64,000 nt of DNA from CAWGXG01 sp963826505 (GCA_963826505.1 CAWGXG010000008.1:1302001-1366000), one strand, 5' to 3'. Counted from the first letter of the stretch, positions 42,710 to 52,148 are shown. The notes: generated by a model not told the origin, from the sequence alone. Translations and numbers: made by a program.

Positions 42710-44323
42710 TCAGTCGCCAGCCGCAGCTGCCGGAGTCGCCCGTTCGGGCAGTCCTGCTTCAGCCGGTTCCAATTCGTACGATTCGTCTTCGGCGGGCCGG
42801 CGCACTTCCGATGGCAAAATCGCGAAGGCGACCAGCGAGGCCACCGTCATAATCACGGACCCAATCAGCATGGCGTCGTTCATCCCGGCCACAAAGGCAT
42901 GGTTGGCCGACGTCATAATCAGGTTGGCCGCTGCCGGATCTGGCACCATCCTGGCGGCAATGTGCGCGCCTTGAATGCTATTTTCGACGGCTTTGTAGAC
43001 CTGTGCCGCCAGATCTGGTGGCAGCTTGGACTCAAGCGTCGAAATCTGGGTCAGATAGGTGTTATTCATGATCGTGCCCAGCACGGCTACACCCAAGGCA
43101 CCGCCAAGCTGGCGCGTCGTGTCGTTCATGGCCGACCCGATACCAGCTTTGTTAACCGGGACACTGCCCATAATCGAGTCTGTTGCCGGGCTCATCGCGA
43201 TACCCATGCCGGCGCCCATGATCGCCAAACCGACCAGTGCGGTCAGGTAGGACGAGTCGGTCTTGAGCGTCTGCGACATTAAGAACAGGGCGAAGGCTGC
43301 CAGCAGAATGCCCAGCCCGACCGAGGCTTTAATGCCGATCCGCCCGGAGATGCGCGCCGAATTCGCAGCAGATACCGTGATCACGATCGCCATCGGGAAC
43401 AGGCAAATCCCGGCTTGCAGCGCGGAATAGCCCTGCACCGACTGGAAATACTGGCTGAAGAAGAAGGTCGAACCGAACATGGCGAACATGACCAGCGTCA
43501 GCGCCAGATTCGCTCCGGTAAAGGACATGTTCTTGAAGAAGCCCAGCGGCAGCATGGCGTTCGGAGTGTGGTATTCCCACACGCCGAAGGCCGTCAGGAA
43601 GAAACCGGCCGCGCCGAATGCGATCAACACGTTTTGCGCGGTCCAACTGCTCTGCCCGGCTTCGATAATGGCGTAGACCAGCGCGAATAGGCCCACAATA
43701 GAGAGCACAACGCCCGGGATATCCGGCTTGGGAGCGTGCTCATCGCGCGATTCTTCCAGCGTGAGGTAACCGCCAACCAGCGCGAACACGACCACCGGCA
43801 GATTGACGAAGAAGACCGCGTGCCACGCGTAGCGTTCCAGCAACCAACCGCCGATCAACGGGCCAATGCCGATCCCTAGCCCGAACACGGCTGCCCAGAT
43901 GGCAATCGCTTGCGAACGTTCTTTCCGCTCGCGAAACGTCGAGGTCACCAACGAGAGCGTCGACGGCATGATAGTCGCCCCACCCAGGCCCAACAGCGCG
44001 CGCGCCACGATCAGCATGCTGGTCGACGTCGAAAGCGCAGCCATCAATGAGAATCCGCCGAACCACAGCAGGCCAAATTGCAGCGCTCGTTTGCGTCCGA
44101 TCCGGTCGCTCACGGACCCCATTGTCAGCAGCATCGCCGCGAATACCAGCACATAGGCATCCACGATCCATTGCAGTTCACTGGCACTGGCCCCCATTTC
44201 CGTGGAGATAGAAGGCAGCGCTACGTTGAGCACTGTGTTGTCCAGACTGATCACGATCAGCGAAACGCAGATGAAAAACAGTCCACGCCAGCGGTTGCGA
44301 GATCGCCGTGTTGTCTCTTCCAC
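42710..44323 (-). CDS. DHA2-family (EmrB/QacA) MFS drug efflux transporter
   Basis: 537 residues with 14 predicted helices. Motifs: LDNTVLNVALPSIS in helix 1, GSVSDRIGRKRALQFGLLWFGG (MFS motif A), ARALLGLGGATIMPSTLSLV (motif C-like) and a second-half GMGIAMSPATDSIMGSVP. Proton-driven export of lipophilic compounds is the family role. Start is GTG 44323 with AGGAGG 7 to 8 bases upstream. It lies 154 bases after the flavodoxin-fold gene in the same direction as a TetR gene. An operator-like site upstream shares a half-site with the TetR promoter, so control by that TetR is likely. Confidence 0.93.
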   Translation of the reverse strand: MEETTRRSRNRWRGLFFICVSLIVISLDNTVLNVALPSISTEMGASASELQWIVDAYVLVFAAMLLTMGSVSDRIGRKRALQFGLLWFGGFSLMAALSTSTSMLIVARALLGLGGATIMPSTLSLVTSTFRERKERSQAIAIWAAVFGLGIGIGPLIGGWLLERYAWHAVFFVNLPVVVFALVGGYLTLEESRDEHAPKPDIPGVVLSIVGLFALVYAIIEAGQSSWTAQNVLIAFGAAGFFLTAFGVWEYHTPNAMLPLGFFKNMSFTGANLALTLVMFAMFGSTFFFSQYFQSVQGYSALQAGICLFPMAIVITVSAANSARISGRIGIKASVGLGILLAAFALFLMSQTLKTDSSYLTALVGLAIMGAGMGIAMSPATDSIMGSVPVNKAGIGSAMNDTTRQLGGALGVAVLGTIMNNTYLTQISTLESKLPPDLAAQVYKAVENSIQGAHIAARMVPDPAAANLIMTSANHAFVAGMNDAMLIGSVIMTVASLVAFAILPSEVRRPAEDESYELEPAEAGLPERATPAAAAGD

Positions 44324-44391
44324 GTTGTTTCCTCCTGTTATGCCATGACAACAGAGCTTCTGTCTTTAACCTATACGAACCTATTTTTTCA

Positions 44392-44405
44392 GACGTTCGT
44401 TAAGT
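44392..44405 (-). promoter_or_regulatory. Candidate TetR operator before the exporter gene
   Basis: On the minus strand ACTTAACGAACGTC contains the nonamer ACTTAACGA also present in the TetR promoter region (45699-45712 palindrome). Only one half of the palindrome is conserved here. Confidence 0.4.
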
Positions 44406-44477
44406 TAAAGCCTCAAAAACACAGCAAAAAATAGAGAGAATCAATTCTCTATGCCGGTCTTCGCCTGCCATCGCCCG

Positions 44478-45041
44478 TCAGTTGAGCGAGCCCATCACCT
44501 GCGCGATCTCAGCCAGCCAGACCAGGCGCGTCTCCTCCGGCAGTGTGCCGGCATCGCACAGATTCAGCCATTGAGTGCGCTGTACACCGCAAAATTCTAA
44601 AATCCCCTTGCATACCACGGGCTCAACCGAAGTGTAAATCGGCCTGGGTGCGCCCATCGTCGTGATGACCGTTGCGCCGGAAATGTGTGTGAGCATCGGC
44701 TCGGCACCATCCTCGGTGAAAGCCCATTGTGGCAGAAACACCTTGTCGAAAAAGCCTTTCAAAAGCGCGGGCATCACTTCCCACCACACCGGGAAGATGT
44801 ACACGAGATGCTGCGCTGCCATGATCCGCGCTTGATAGTCACGCACTTTCGGATCAAGCACGCCGCCCCGCGTGTACACCGCCAATTCCTCGACGCGCAT
44901 CACAGGGTCGAAGTCGTCGCGATCCAGGTCCAGTACATCGACTGTGTGTCCAGCCGCCTTCAACGTCGCGACCACCGTGTCCAGAATCGTGAAGCTGAAG
45001 CTTTCCGGCCAGGGGTGATCGATCGTCACCATGACATGCAT
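44478..45041 (-). CDS. Flavodoxin-fold NAD(P)H oxidoreductase (KefF/MdaB-like)
   Basis: 187 residues. Flavodoxin-like fold: MVTIDHPWPESFSFTILDTV with the phosphate-binding loop, LVYIFPVWWEVMPALLKGFFDKVFLP (a diagnostic motif of NAD(P)H:quinone reductases of this family) and ATVITTMGAPRPIY. It reduces quinones or similar compounds with two electrons, which can detoxify them. ATG 45041 lies 6 bases after the TetR stop, so it is in one operon with its likely regulator. Confidence 0.9.
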   Translation of the reverse strand: MHVMVTIDHPWPESFSFTILDTVVATLKAAGHTVDVLDLDRDDFDPVMRVEELAVYTRGGVLDPKVRDYQARIMAAQHLVYIFPVWWEVMPALLKGFFDKVFLPQWAFTEDGAEPMLTHISGATVITTMGAPRPIYTSVEPVVCKGILEFCGVQRTQWLNLCDAGTLPEETRLVWLAEIAQVMGSLN

Positions 45042-45047
45042 ACGTGG

Positions 45048-45674
45048 CTATCCCTCGGGCACGCTGGCATTGAGCCGCGTATCCAACCGCGTCTGCTCAA
45101 CCTGACCGCACGACAGCCGGTCCGCCAGATCATAGATAAAAGCGTTAACGTCGAACGACACCGCCTCTTGCAGCCCCAGGTTGACCATCAGGCTGGCGTA
45201 GCCGAACATCACAAACATAAAGATCCATGTGAGGCGCTCGGCCTCGACCGGATCCGGCTCAAATCGGCTGACCTGTTCAAGCAGAGCCTGGCGGAAGATC
45301 CCATTCTTCTTGTAGAGAATGTTGCGTTCTTCCTGATTCAGGCGTGGGTATTCCGTAACCATCCAGCGCAGATGGCTGACGCCAGAAGTCTGCGCCTCCT
45401 GGGCCAGCCGCTTCGCCACCGACACAATGAACTCGTGCAGCGATTTAGCTTTACGACAGGCGGTCACCAGCGGGACCCAGGTCGGCATATTCTGCTCGGC
45501 GACTTCCCCAAACAGCGCCCGCTTGCCGCCAGGGAAATGATAATACAACGCAGCTTCCGTACAACCAACCTGCTCGGCGATCTGCCGGACAGAAGTGGTC
45601 TTGTACCCATGTTCCATGAACAGCCGCGCCGCCGCTTCGAGAATATCCTCACGCCGGTTTGTTCGATCGGCCAT
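45048..45674 (-). CDS. TetR-family transcriptional regulator
   Basis: 208 residues. N-terminal helix-turn-helix (about 8-55): RREDILEAAARLFMEHGYKTTSVRQIAEQVGCTEAALYYHFPGGKRALF, a textbook TetR domain. The C-terminal ligand domain (60-208) is divergent. First gene of an operon with a quinone reductase and, further down, an MFS exporter, so the ligand is probably a toxic hydrophobic or redox-active compound. A palindrome 25 bases before its start suggests autoregulation. Confidence 0.94.
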   Translation of the reverse strand: MADRTNRREDILEAAARLFMEHGYKTTSVRQIAEQVGCTEAALYYHFPGGKRALFGEVAEQNMPTWVPLVTACRKAKSLHEFIVSVAKRLAQEAQTSGVSHLRWMVTEYPRLNQEERNILYKKNGIFRQALLEQVSRFEPDPVEAERLTWIFMFVMFGYASLMVNLGLQEAVSFDVNAFIYDLADRLSCGQVEQTRLDTRLNASVPEG

Positions 45675-45698
45675 CGCTTACCCACTTCGCAAACTTAC

Positions 45699-45712
45699 TT
45701 AACGAGTGTTAA
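45699..45712. promoter_or_regulatory. Palindromic candidate operator of the TetR gene
   Basis: TTAAC-GAGT-GTTAA is a perfect 5+5 palindrome with a 4-base centre, 25 bases before the TetR start. The half-site CTTAACGA recurs before the exporter gene. Confidence 0.55.
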
Positions 45713-45979
45713 CTAAGGTCAGAGTATAGCAAACTCATCAAGCCAGCGTCAAGACCGGATTTGCTAATTTGCCCGATCAATTTTGGAGTGTCTCGCGCCC
45801 CCGCCCGATTCCCCTTCCGATCGGCGCGCGGCGGTCACGGCGCAGTCACGTTCATGGCGCACAGTATGTATGCAGCAAGCTCGCGACGAACTCGTTGCGC
45901 GGCTGTGCACCTGCTGGCAATCTATACTACACTTTGAGCACGGCGTGACATCGTATGACACAAGGAGGCTAACCGACAT
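45713..45979 (+). other. Intergenic region between TetR and clostripain genes
   Basis: No gene seen. A TATACT at 45923-45928 precedes the peptidase gene, but the nearest -35-like TTGCGC (45895-45900) is 22 bases away, too far. AAGGAGG lies 11 bases before the ATG at 45980. Confidence 0.35.
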
Positions 45980-48900
45980 ATGAGGACTTTACAGCGGCTT
46001 TTATTCCGGTTGTTTATCGGCATAGTTTTGGCGGCGTTGATTGTGCCGTCAGCGGTACAGGCGAATACAACGTTGTCCGGCGACGCGCGGGCTACCCACC
46101 CCGATCAGCCATCCGCGGACGCGCTCCGCCACAGCGTCTCACAGGAAGACTTGCAGACCCAGTACGAGCAAACGGCGGCGTGGTTGGAAAACTATCAGGC
46201 GTCACGTCCGACCCGCCCACCTGTTGATCCGGTCCAGCAGTCGCAGAAAGTGGCTGAATGGACGGTGATCGTTCATCTCGCCGCCGACAACAACCTGGAA
46301 ATCGCCGGACTGTCGGACGTCAACGAGATGGAGGCGATTGGTTCGTCGCCCGATGTCAACATCATCGCGCAGTTGGATCGCTCCGCGGAGTACACCACTG
46401 CCGACGGCGATTGGCACGGCGCGCGGCGTTATTACATCCAACAGGACAACGATCCCCGCGCTATCACATCACCCGTCATGCAAGACCTGGGCGTGATCGA
46501 CAGCGGCGATCCGAACTCGATCGCGGATCTCGCGATCTGGGCCATTCAAAATTATCCCGCGCAGAAATATATGCTCGTCATGTGGGATCACGGTGGGGCT
46601 TGGACAAGCCATTCCGCCGACGAAGACACCGGCAGTGACATTGACCTGCCCGAAACCGTCAGCGCCCTGGAACGCATAAAAGCTGAAACCGGCGTCGGCC
46701 AGTTCGAAGTGATCGGCTTCGACATGTGCATCATGAGCCAGGTCGAAGTCTGGCAGGCCATCACACCCTATGCGAAATACGGCATCGGCTCAGAGGAAAA
46801 CGAGCCCGGCGCGGGCTGGTTCTATACCTTCCTGGGTGAAATCGTCAAGAATCCGGCGATGGATGGCCGCCAGCTTAGCCCGATGGTGGTCGATTACTTC
46901 ATGTACTACCTGGGCGAAGTGGTCGGCGACCAGGACGTGTACACACTGGCCGCGGTCGATCTCAGCCAGGGGGCGAATCTGATCAACGCCCTGGATCAGT
47001 TCTCGGCGACGTTCCAGGCCAACCCCCAGGCCGGCCTCAGTCCAATCTCAGATGCGCGCAACAACACGATCCAATACGGCGGGTTCAACGATCCGCAAGT
47101 ACAGGATTACTGGTCGTCGGTCGATCTCTACCGCTTTATGGAGCTGCTCACCCAGATTTCGACCTCGACCGATCTGACGAACGCGGCACAGGGTGTGATG
47201 CAAGCCGTCAAGTCGTTCGTAATTTACGAGCAGCACGTGGACGCGGAGGCCGGGTCCAACGGCACCGCGATCTTCTTCCCGGCCACGTTCAAGGCTTATA
47301 AACAGGGTGTGCATAACGAGCGCTACCCGCGCGAAGTGCCAACCACCATGGCGGACTGGATTCAGTTCCTGGACTCCTATCACGGTACGGCAACTACCAC
47401 CGTCACCAGCGCACCCGGCGTGAGCATTCGCGGCGTGTATCCTGATACAGCCAGCATCTATAATCCAGCCGTCGTCTCGCTGGAAGTGTCCGGGCGCGAT
47501 ATTCTACGTGTGAATTACGCGGTATCGTACATTAAGAGCCAGGACGAGCGCATAGTTTTGGACTTCGACTACCTCGTCTCGCGTACCACAACGGCCACGG
47601 GCGCGAATATTGTAGACTGGTCCGACGGGGTGACCTCCCGCACCTTCACCTGGGAAGCGGAGGTGCCCATGCTCACCGATGGGACCACGTCCACCTACGC
47701 GCTGCTGGTCCCGAATTCCGATAACCCCGGTGTGGCGCTGGTTAACGGGACGTATATCCCTGCTGCGGGCGGCAACCCGGTAGACGCGCAACTTCTGTTC
47801 GACCTTAACACGCGCCAGTCAACCGCGTTATGGGGCATCAACCAGACGGCCAGCGGCAATATGCAGCCCTTCGAGCTTCAGGTTCAGCCCGGCGACATGT
47901 TCCAACCACTGTGGCTCACGATGGACGCCAATAACAGTCTGACCAGTACCAGCCACGGCGATACGCTGACCCTCAACGACGCGTCCTCGATCTCGTTCGA
48001 CAAGGTGCCCGCACCGTCCGGCCAATACTCAATCTCGTTCGTCGCGGAGAATGTCTCCGGGGCCAACAATCTCAGCGAAGCGCTGATCCAGGTCAACAAT
48101 GACGGACTCGATCCCACGCTGCGCGGCTACACCGATCTGACTTACGGCGTGAACTTCCTCTACCCGTCCTCGTGGATTCGCCCGCGCTTCACACCGGACG
48201 GCACGCGCCTCTTCACGGCAGATCTGTCCACCAATACACTGTTGAGCTTGTATCCCTACACCGGCGTCAGCTCTGCTGAGGAAACCGACGCAGCCATTCG
48301 CGAAAGTTGGAATGACTTGCAGGACCTCGTGATCGTGCAGCAACAGTCGGTCGAGATCAACGGGCTGCCCTCCTACGTGACAGACTACACCTACACCTAC
48401 AATGGCGAGGGACGCGTCGGCGTGGTGATCGCGATCTTCGTGCCAAGCCAAAGCGTGGGCTATGCCTTTGATCTGGACGCGCCCGCCTCCAACCCGGCAC
48501 CGGCCCAGGAAGCGCTGCAAGCCCTTGTCAAGAGCATCACCTTCTTCGATACCGGCGCGGCGGCCGGTCAGAGCGCGTGGCAGACGGTGTCGTCGGCTAA
48601 CGGGTTGGTGCAGTTTCCCGTCCCGGCGACGTGGACTCCCGACACCAGCGGAAGCTGGACGCTGTACGGTCCGGTAGGCGACACGTCGACCTTTGCGGGG
48701 ATCGCCTTCGCCGCTACCACCGGCCAGACCAACGAACAGTTGGCGCAGTTCTGGCAAGCCCAACTTCAAAGCGGCGTGCAGGATTTTCAGGTATCGGCTT
48801 CGCAGCCGTTCTACATCGGCGGTCGCGAATGGTTTGTGGTGGTCTTCACCTACCAGGGCGACGTCAAAACGGCGGGCGCGTTCTTCACGACCACCAACGT

Positions 48901-49009
48901 CGGCGGCCAGGACTATACCTTCTGGATCGAGGCGCCGGACTCCAACTTCGACCAGTTATACGCGGATGTGTTTTCGGTGATCATCGGCGGGTTCGCGTTT
49001 AGTGGGTAA
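45980..49009 (+). CDS. Secreted clostripain-family (C11) cysteine peptidase
   Basis: 1009 residues. Signal peptide (LLFRLFIGIVLAALIVPSAVQA). The C11 domain (about 93-470) begins with WTVIVHLAADNNLEIAGLSDVNEM and carries catalytic His204 (MLVMWDHGGAW) and Cys250 (EVIGFDMCIMSQVEVW). A beta-rich middle region (about 470-700) follows, then two related C-terminal modules (near 705-855 and 870-1009). The first begins YTDLTYGVNFLYPSSWIRP and the second NGLVQFPVPATWTPD; they resemble PsbP/Mog1-like folds. C11 peptidases cut after basic residues and often mature themselves. Extracellular or surface protease; possible nutritional role. SD AAGGAGG. Confidence 0.9.
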   Translation: MRTLQRLLFRLFIGIVLAALIVPSAVQANTTLSGDARATHPDQPSADALRHSVSQEDLQTQYEQTAAWLENYQASRPTRPPVDPVQQSQKVAEWTVIVHLAADNNLEIAGLSDVNEMEAIGSSPDVNIIAQLDRSAEYTTADGDWHGARRYYIQQDNDPRAITSPVMQDLGVIDSGDPNSIADLAIWAIQNYPAQKYMLVMWDHGGAWTSHSADEDTGSDIDLPETVSALERIKAETGVGQFEVIGFDMCIMSQVEVWQAITPYAKYGIGSEENEPGAGWFYTFLGEIVKNPAMDGRQLSPMVVDYFMYYLGEVVGDQDVYTLAAVDLSQGANLINALDQFSATFQANPQAGLSPISDARNNTIQYGGFNDPQVQDYWSSVDLYRFMELLTQISTSTDLTNAAQGVMQAVKSFVIYEQHVDAEAGSNGTAIFFPATFKAYKQGVHNERYPREVPTTMADWIQFLDSYHGTATTTVTSAPGVSIRGVYPDTASIYNPAVVSLEVSGRDILRVNYAVSYIKSQDERIVLDFDYLVSRTTTATGANIVDWSDGVTSRTFTWEAEVPMLTDGTTSTYALLVPNSDNPGVALVNGTYIPAAGGNPVDAQLLFDLNTRQSTALWGINQTASGNMQPFELQVQPGDMFQPLWLTMDANNSLTSTSHGDTLTLNDASSISFDKVPAPSGQYSISFVAENVSGANNLSEALIQVNNDGLDPTLRGYTDLTYGVNFLYPSSWIRPRFTPDGTRLFTADLSTNTLLSLYPYTGVSSAEETDAAIRESWNDLQDLVIVQQQSVEINGLPSYVTDYTYTYNGEGRVGVVIAIFVPSQSVGYAFDLDAPASNPAPAQEALQALVKSITFFDTGAAAGQSAWQTVSSANGLVQFPVPATWTPDTSGSWTLYGPVGDTSTFAGIAFAATTGQTNEQLAQFWQAQLQSGVQDFQVSASQPFYIGGREWFVVVFTYQGDVKTAGAFFTTTNVGGQDYTFWIEAPDSNFDQLYADVFSVIIGGFAFSG

Positions 49010-49029
49010 CCAGCTCGACCTTTAGCTCG

Positions 49030-49065
49030 CGCGCCCTCGGTGAACGCTTGGCCGGGGGCGCGTTA
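49030..49065 (+). terminator. Hairpin after the clostripain gene
   Basis: CGCGCCC (49030-49036) pairs with GGGCGCG (49056-49062), 19-base loop, then TTAT. Weak T-tract. Confidence 0.45.
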
Positions 49066-49152
49066 TGTATCGGCTTACTGCGCTCCGCCGTACTCCGGTT
49101 GCCAGCCCGAAAACTCTGCGCCATAATACGCCCCCTTATGTTGGGAGGGGAT

Positions 49153-50016
49153 ATGACACGCATCGCCATAGTAGCCGACATTCACGGCAACATGCCCGCC
49201 TTTGAGGCTGTGCTGGCCGACCTCAAAGACACCACACCGGACGCGGTCTATGTCAACGGTGACATCGTCAACCGGGGTCCGCAAAGTGAAGAGGCGCTCG
49301 ACACCGCACGCCGCCTGGGCTGGCCAATCGTGTTCGGCAACCACGAAGAATATATGGTCAAGATACGTGCGGGAACCATTGAGCCAGAGCTGCGCACGGA
49401 ATTCTGGCAGCCAACGCGCGATGTCGCCCTGACCGAGTTGAGCGCCGAAGAAGTCGCCTATCTGGATACTCTGCCGCGCCATCTCACAGTTGATGTGCCT
49501 GGACTGCCTGCCATCCGGCTGGTACACGGCAGCATGCGCGCGCTGAATGAAGGGCTTGGCCCCTGGCTCAATGACAGCGAACTGCAGGCGGCCACCGACG
49601 GCGCGCCCGAGCCCATCATCGTGGGAGCCCACTCGCACCGCCCCTTTAACCGTCGTCTGCCCGATCGTTGGGTGCTCAACAGCGGCGCGGTCGGCATGCC
49701 CTACAACGGTGATCCCGGGGCACAGTACCTGGTCATGACCGGCGAAAACGGCCAGTGGCAGACCCTATTTCGTTCCATCCCATACGATCGTAAGGCAGTG
49801 TATGCAGCCTGGGAACAGCATCCCCGTTGGCACACGCACGCCCTCCACCACGTGCTGCGGCTGGAGTTGGAAACAGCAACCTACCACCTGGGAATCTATC
49901 TGCGTTTCTGCGAGTTGCGCGGCCTCGACACTAACGCTCTCAGCTCATTTGATGCCTACGTGGATTATGCGCGCACGGCACCCCCGCACACGATCATGCA
50001 GCCGACCGGCAAATGA
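49153..50016 (+). CDS. Calcineurin-like metallophosphoesterase (YfcE/MJ0936 type)
   Basis: 287 residues. Dinuclear metal motifs: IAIVADIHGNMPAFEAVLAD (D-x-H), VYVNGDIVNRGP (GD), VFGNHEEYM (GNHE), LVHGS and VGAHSHRPF (H-x-H). The enzyme hydrolyses a phosphodiester or phosphomonoester; the substrate is unknown. Start ATG 49153 has GGGAGGGG about 6 bases upstream; the frame opens earlier, but without a good start. The TrmB-like gene begins 7 bases after the stop, so they are co-transcribed. Confidence 0.92.
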   Translation: MTRIAIVADIHGNMPAFEAVLADLKDTTPDAVYVNGDIVNRGPQSEEALDTARRLGWPIVFGNHEEYMVKIRAGTIEPELRTEFWQPTRDVALTELSAEEVAYLDTLPRHLTVDVPGLPAIRLVHGSMRALNEGLGPWLNDSELQAATDGAPEPIIVGAHSHRPFNRRLPDRWVLNSGAVGMPYNGDPGAQYLVMTGENGQWQTLFRSIPYDRKAVYAAWEQHPRWHTHALHHVLRLELETATYHLGIYLRFCELRGLDTNALSSFDAYVDYARTAPPHTIMQPTGK

Positions 50017-50023
50017 GACCCCG

Positions 50024-50692
50024 ATGCCCCGCCTGAAACTCCAACGTTTTCGCGCCCGGCCCCCCGCCCCATCCATGTGGGCACACTTCGTGCGCGATTA
50101 CGATGGGCGGGCGCTGCATTACGCGCCCGAAACGCAGCCGCCGGTCACCATGAGCGCGTTGTTCGGCCCGATTGCCGAGGGGCAGCCCATGGTCATCGAT
50201 CTGGGCTGCGGGCGAGGAGAGTTCATCGTACAGCAAGCGGAAGAACGTCCTGACGAGTGGTTTGTGGGCTTCGACTGGCACCGCAAATCGATCTGGGATG
50301 CGGTCAGCCGGGCGCGCCGGGCGGGCGTCGACAACGTGCGGTTTGTCCGGGCGGACTTCCGGCAAACGCTGGAACTTGTGCCGGACGCGGTGGTCAGCGA
50401 GGCGTTTATGCTGTTCCCACCGCCGACCGTCGCCTACAAACAGCGCAAGGCCGATCCACTGACGGAGACAACCTTACGTATGATTCACCGGGTCTTGCAG
50501 CCGGTCGCGATCTTCCATTTTGTGACCGATCACCAGGAGTATTTCGAGATCAAGCGGGCCCTTATCGAGGAAAGCAGGCTTTTTGTCGTAGAGACGGAAT
50601 CAGAGGCGCTCGAAGGTGGTCAAACGCGCTTTCAACAGTTTTGGGAGCAGTTCGACATCGCCTCAAGGCGACTCGCCTGCCGCAAGCTCTGA
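50024..50692 (+). CDS. trmB: TrmB-like SAM-dependent (tRNA guanine-N7) methyltransferase
   Basis: 222 residues. SAM-binding motif I is MVIDLGCGRGEFIVQQAEE, then WFVGFDWHRKSIWDAV, VDNVRFVRADFRQTL and AFMLFPPPTVAYKQRKA. The last matches the FPDPWPKKRH region of TrmB, but with PPPT in place of DPWP. TrmB makes m7G46 in tRNA. The substituted motif makes strict orthology uncertain; it could be a diverged paralogue. Its 3' end overlaps the convergent O-antigen-ligase-like gene by 30 bases. Confidence 0.72.
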   Translation: MPRLKLQRFRARPPAPSMWAHFVRDYDGRALHYAPETQPPVTMSALFGPIAEGQPMVIDLGCGRGEFIVQQAEERPDEWFVGFDWHRKSIWDAVSRARRAGVDNVRFVRADFRQTLELVPDAVVSEAFMLFPPPTVAYKQRKADPLTETTLRMIHRVLQPVAIFHFVTDHQEYFEIKRALIEESRLFVVETESEALEGGQTRFQQFWEQFDIASRRLACRKL

Positions 50693-52129
50693 CGCCGAAT
50701 CTGGCGCGATCGCCGCCAGCCGAGTCGCCGCCAGCATCAACCCCAAGATGATCCACACCAGGACCATCGTCGCCAGAAATTGATCGGGCTTGAAGTAGAA
50801 GTGATCGAACATCCCTCCGCCCAGCGCCCCGACTAACCCGGCCGCCAGTCCTAACCAGATATCGCCCAACAGCGGATTGGCGCGCAGTCGCCGGTAGTGA
50901 CTCCAACCATACACAAAGGGGCTACCCATCATGAGCAGGTAGGCGGCCAGCCCGACCAACCCGGCATTGGACGCGATGGTCAGGTAAGTGTTCGCAACGC
51001 CGAGATAGAGGTCGATCTCCGGCGTGCCCGAAAAGCCCACGCCCATCACCGGATGTCGCTCGATCAAGCGCAGCGCGTCCTTGTATTCGCCGAAGCGCAT
51101 CTGCGTTTCGACGTCCTGATTGTTCAGCCCGGCTTCGAGCTTGGCAACATAGCGCTGCGTGATGGGCAAGAACAGCGCGATCACGACCGCGATGCCCATG
51201 ATCACGAGCAGGCGGCGGTAGCGCAGCGTCGCGACGAAAGCCAGGGCCACCGCCAGCGACAGCATCGATCCGCGCGAATCGGTGAGGAAGATCGCCAGCA
51301 CAATCACGCCCAGCAGGCCGGCCACGATCCAGCGTTTGAAAACAGGCCGTTCAGCGAAAATCTGCGGGGCCGTCACCGCGCCCACCATCAGCAAGAAGCC
51401 GCCAAACGCATTCGGATCGATCCACAGGCCGATGGCCCGCTCGTTGAGCACACTGCCATAGGTCTCACGGTAGCGCAGCACGCCGCCCACCGGGTAACCA
51501 AAGCGCCCCATACGGTTGAGCAGCGCCTCAGCGGTGAAATCCGGCAGCGCCCACACCACGATTCCTATGAGCGCCGACGCAGCACCACACAGGATAAGCA
51601 CCTGCATTACACGGCGCAACTGCTGCGGTTCGCTGATCACATCGGTCAGCACCGGGATCAACAATAGGCTGAGCACCAACTCCATCATCACGCGCAGCGT
51701 GCGCGAATCCAGCGGGGCGTAACGCAAGCCCAGCAGATATGCGAAAACGATGATTCCGGTGAAGCCAAGCACCACCGGCGTGACGGGCGTGGTACGGAAC
51801 AGACGCCGCTCGCCGGTCATCCACTGGGCGGCATACACCAGGAAGAATCCCCCCAAAGCCGCGTCCAGGAACGTCGGCGTGGGCGAAAACGGCACGGGCA
51901 AATTGCCAAAAGGAATCAGGGCTACGACGGCGATCAACACCCCCAACGCCCCGTACAGATTACTTAATGCGTACAGCCCAACGCCGAGTCCAAGCAGCGC
52001 GCCAAACGTCATGACCGGGCCGAGCAGTACGATCAGCAGCGCAAACACACCGCCTAACACGCCGATGAGTCCCCCAACCACAAGCGCGGCAGGACGGCGA
52101 TCGTCAGACAGCAGCAGAGAATTCAGCAT
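50663..52129 (-). CDS. O-antigen ligase (Wzy/WaaL)-like membrane protein
   Basis: 488 residues with about 10-12 membrane helices and a large extracytoplasmic loop. Family features: repeated hydrophobic helices in the N-terminal half, the GFGSVLNER-like segment before DPNAFGGFLLMVGAV, ILLAIFLTDSRGSMLSLAVALAF, and the loop motif RHPVMGVGFSGTPEIDLYLGVANTYL (the last loop typical of O-antigen ligases/polymerases). It polymerises or transfers surface polysaccharide. Start ATG 52129; the longer frame to 52198 overlaps the next gene. Followed by two more membrane proteins upstream on the same strand. Confidence 0.85.
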   Translation of the reverse strand: MLNSLLLSDDRRPAALVVGGLIGVLGGVFALLIVLLGPVMTFGALLGLGVGLYALSNLYGALGVLIAVVALIPFGNLPVPFSPTPTFLDAALGGFFLVYAAQWMTGERRLFRTTPVTPVVLGFTGIIVFAYLLGLRYAPLDSRTLRVMMELVLSLLLIPVLTDVISEPQQLRRVMQVLILCGAASALIGIVVWALPDFTAEALLNRMGRFGYPVGGVLRYRETYGSVLNERAIGLWIDPNAFGGFLLMVGAVTAPQIFAERPVFKRWIVAGLLGVIVLAIFLTDSRGSMLSLAVALAFVATLRYRRLLVIMGIAVVIALFLPITQRYVAKLEAGLNNQDVETQMRFGEYKDALRLIERHPVMGVGFSGTPEIDLYLGVANTYLTIASNAGLVGLAAYLLMMGSPFVYGWSHYRRLRANPLLGDIWLGLAAGLVGALGGGMFDHFYFKPDQFLATMVLVWIILGLMLAATRLAAIAPDSASELAAGESP

Positions 52130-52148
52130 TATCCCATCCAAACCCGGG

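Noticed and set aside
44685..45716. 343-codon open frame opposite the TetR and flavodoxin-fold genes
   Set aside because: Covers two genes with clear families; shadow frame.
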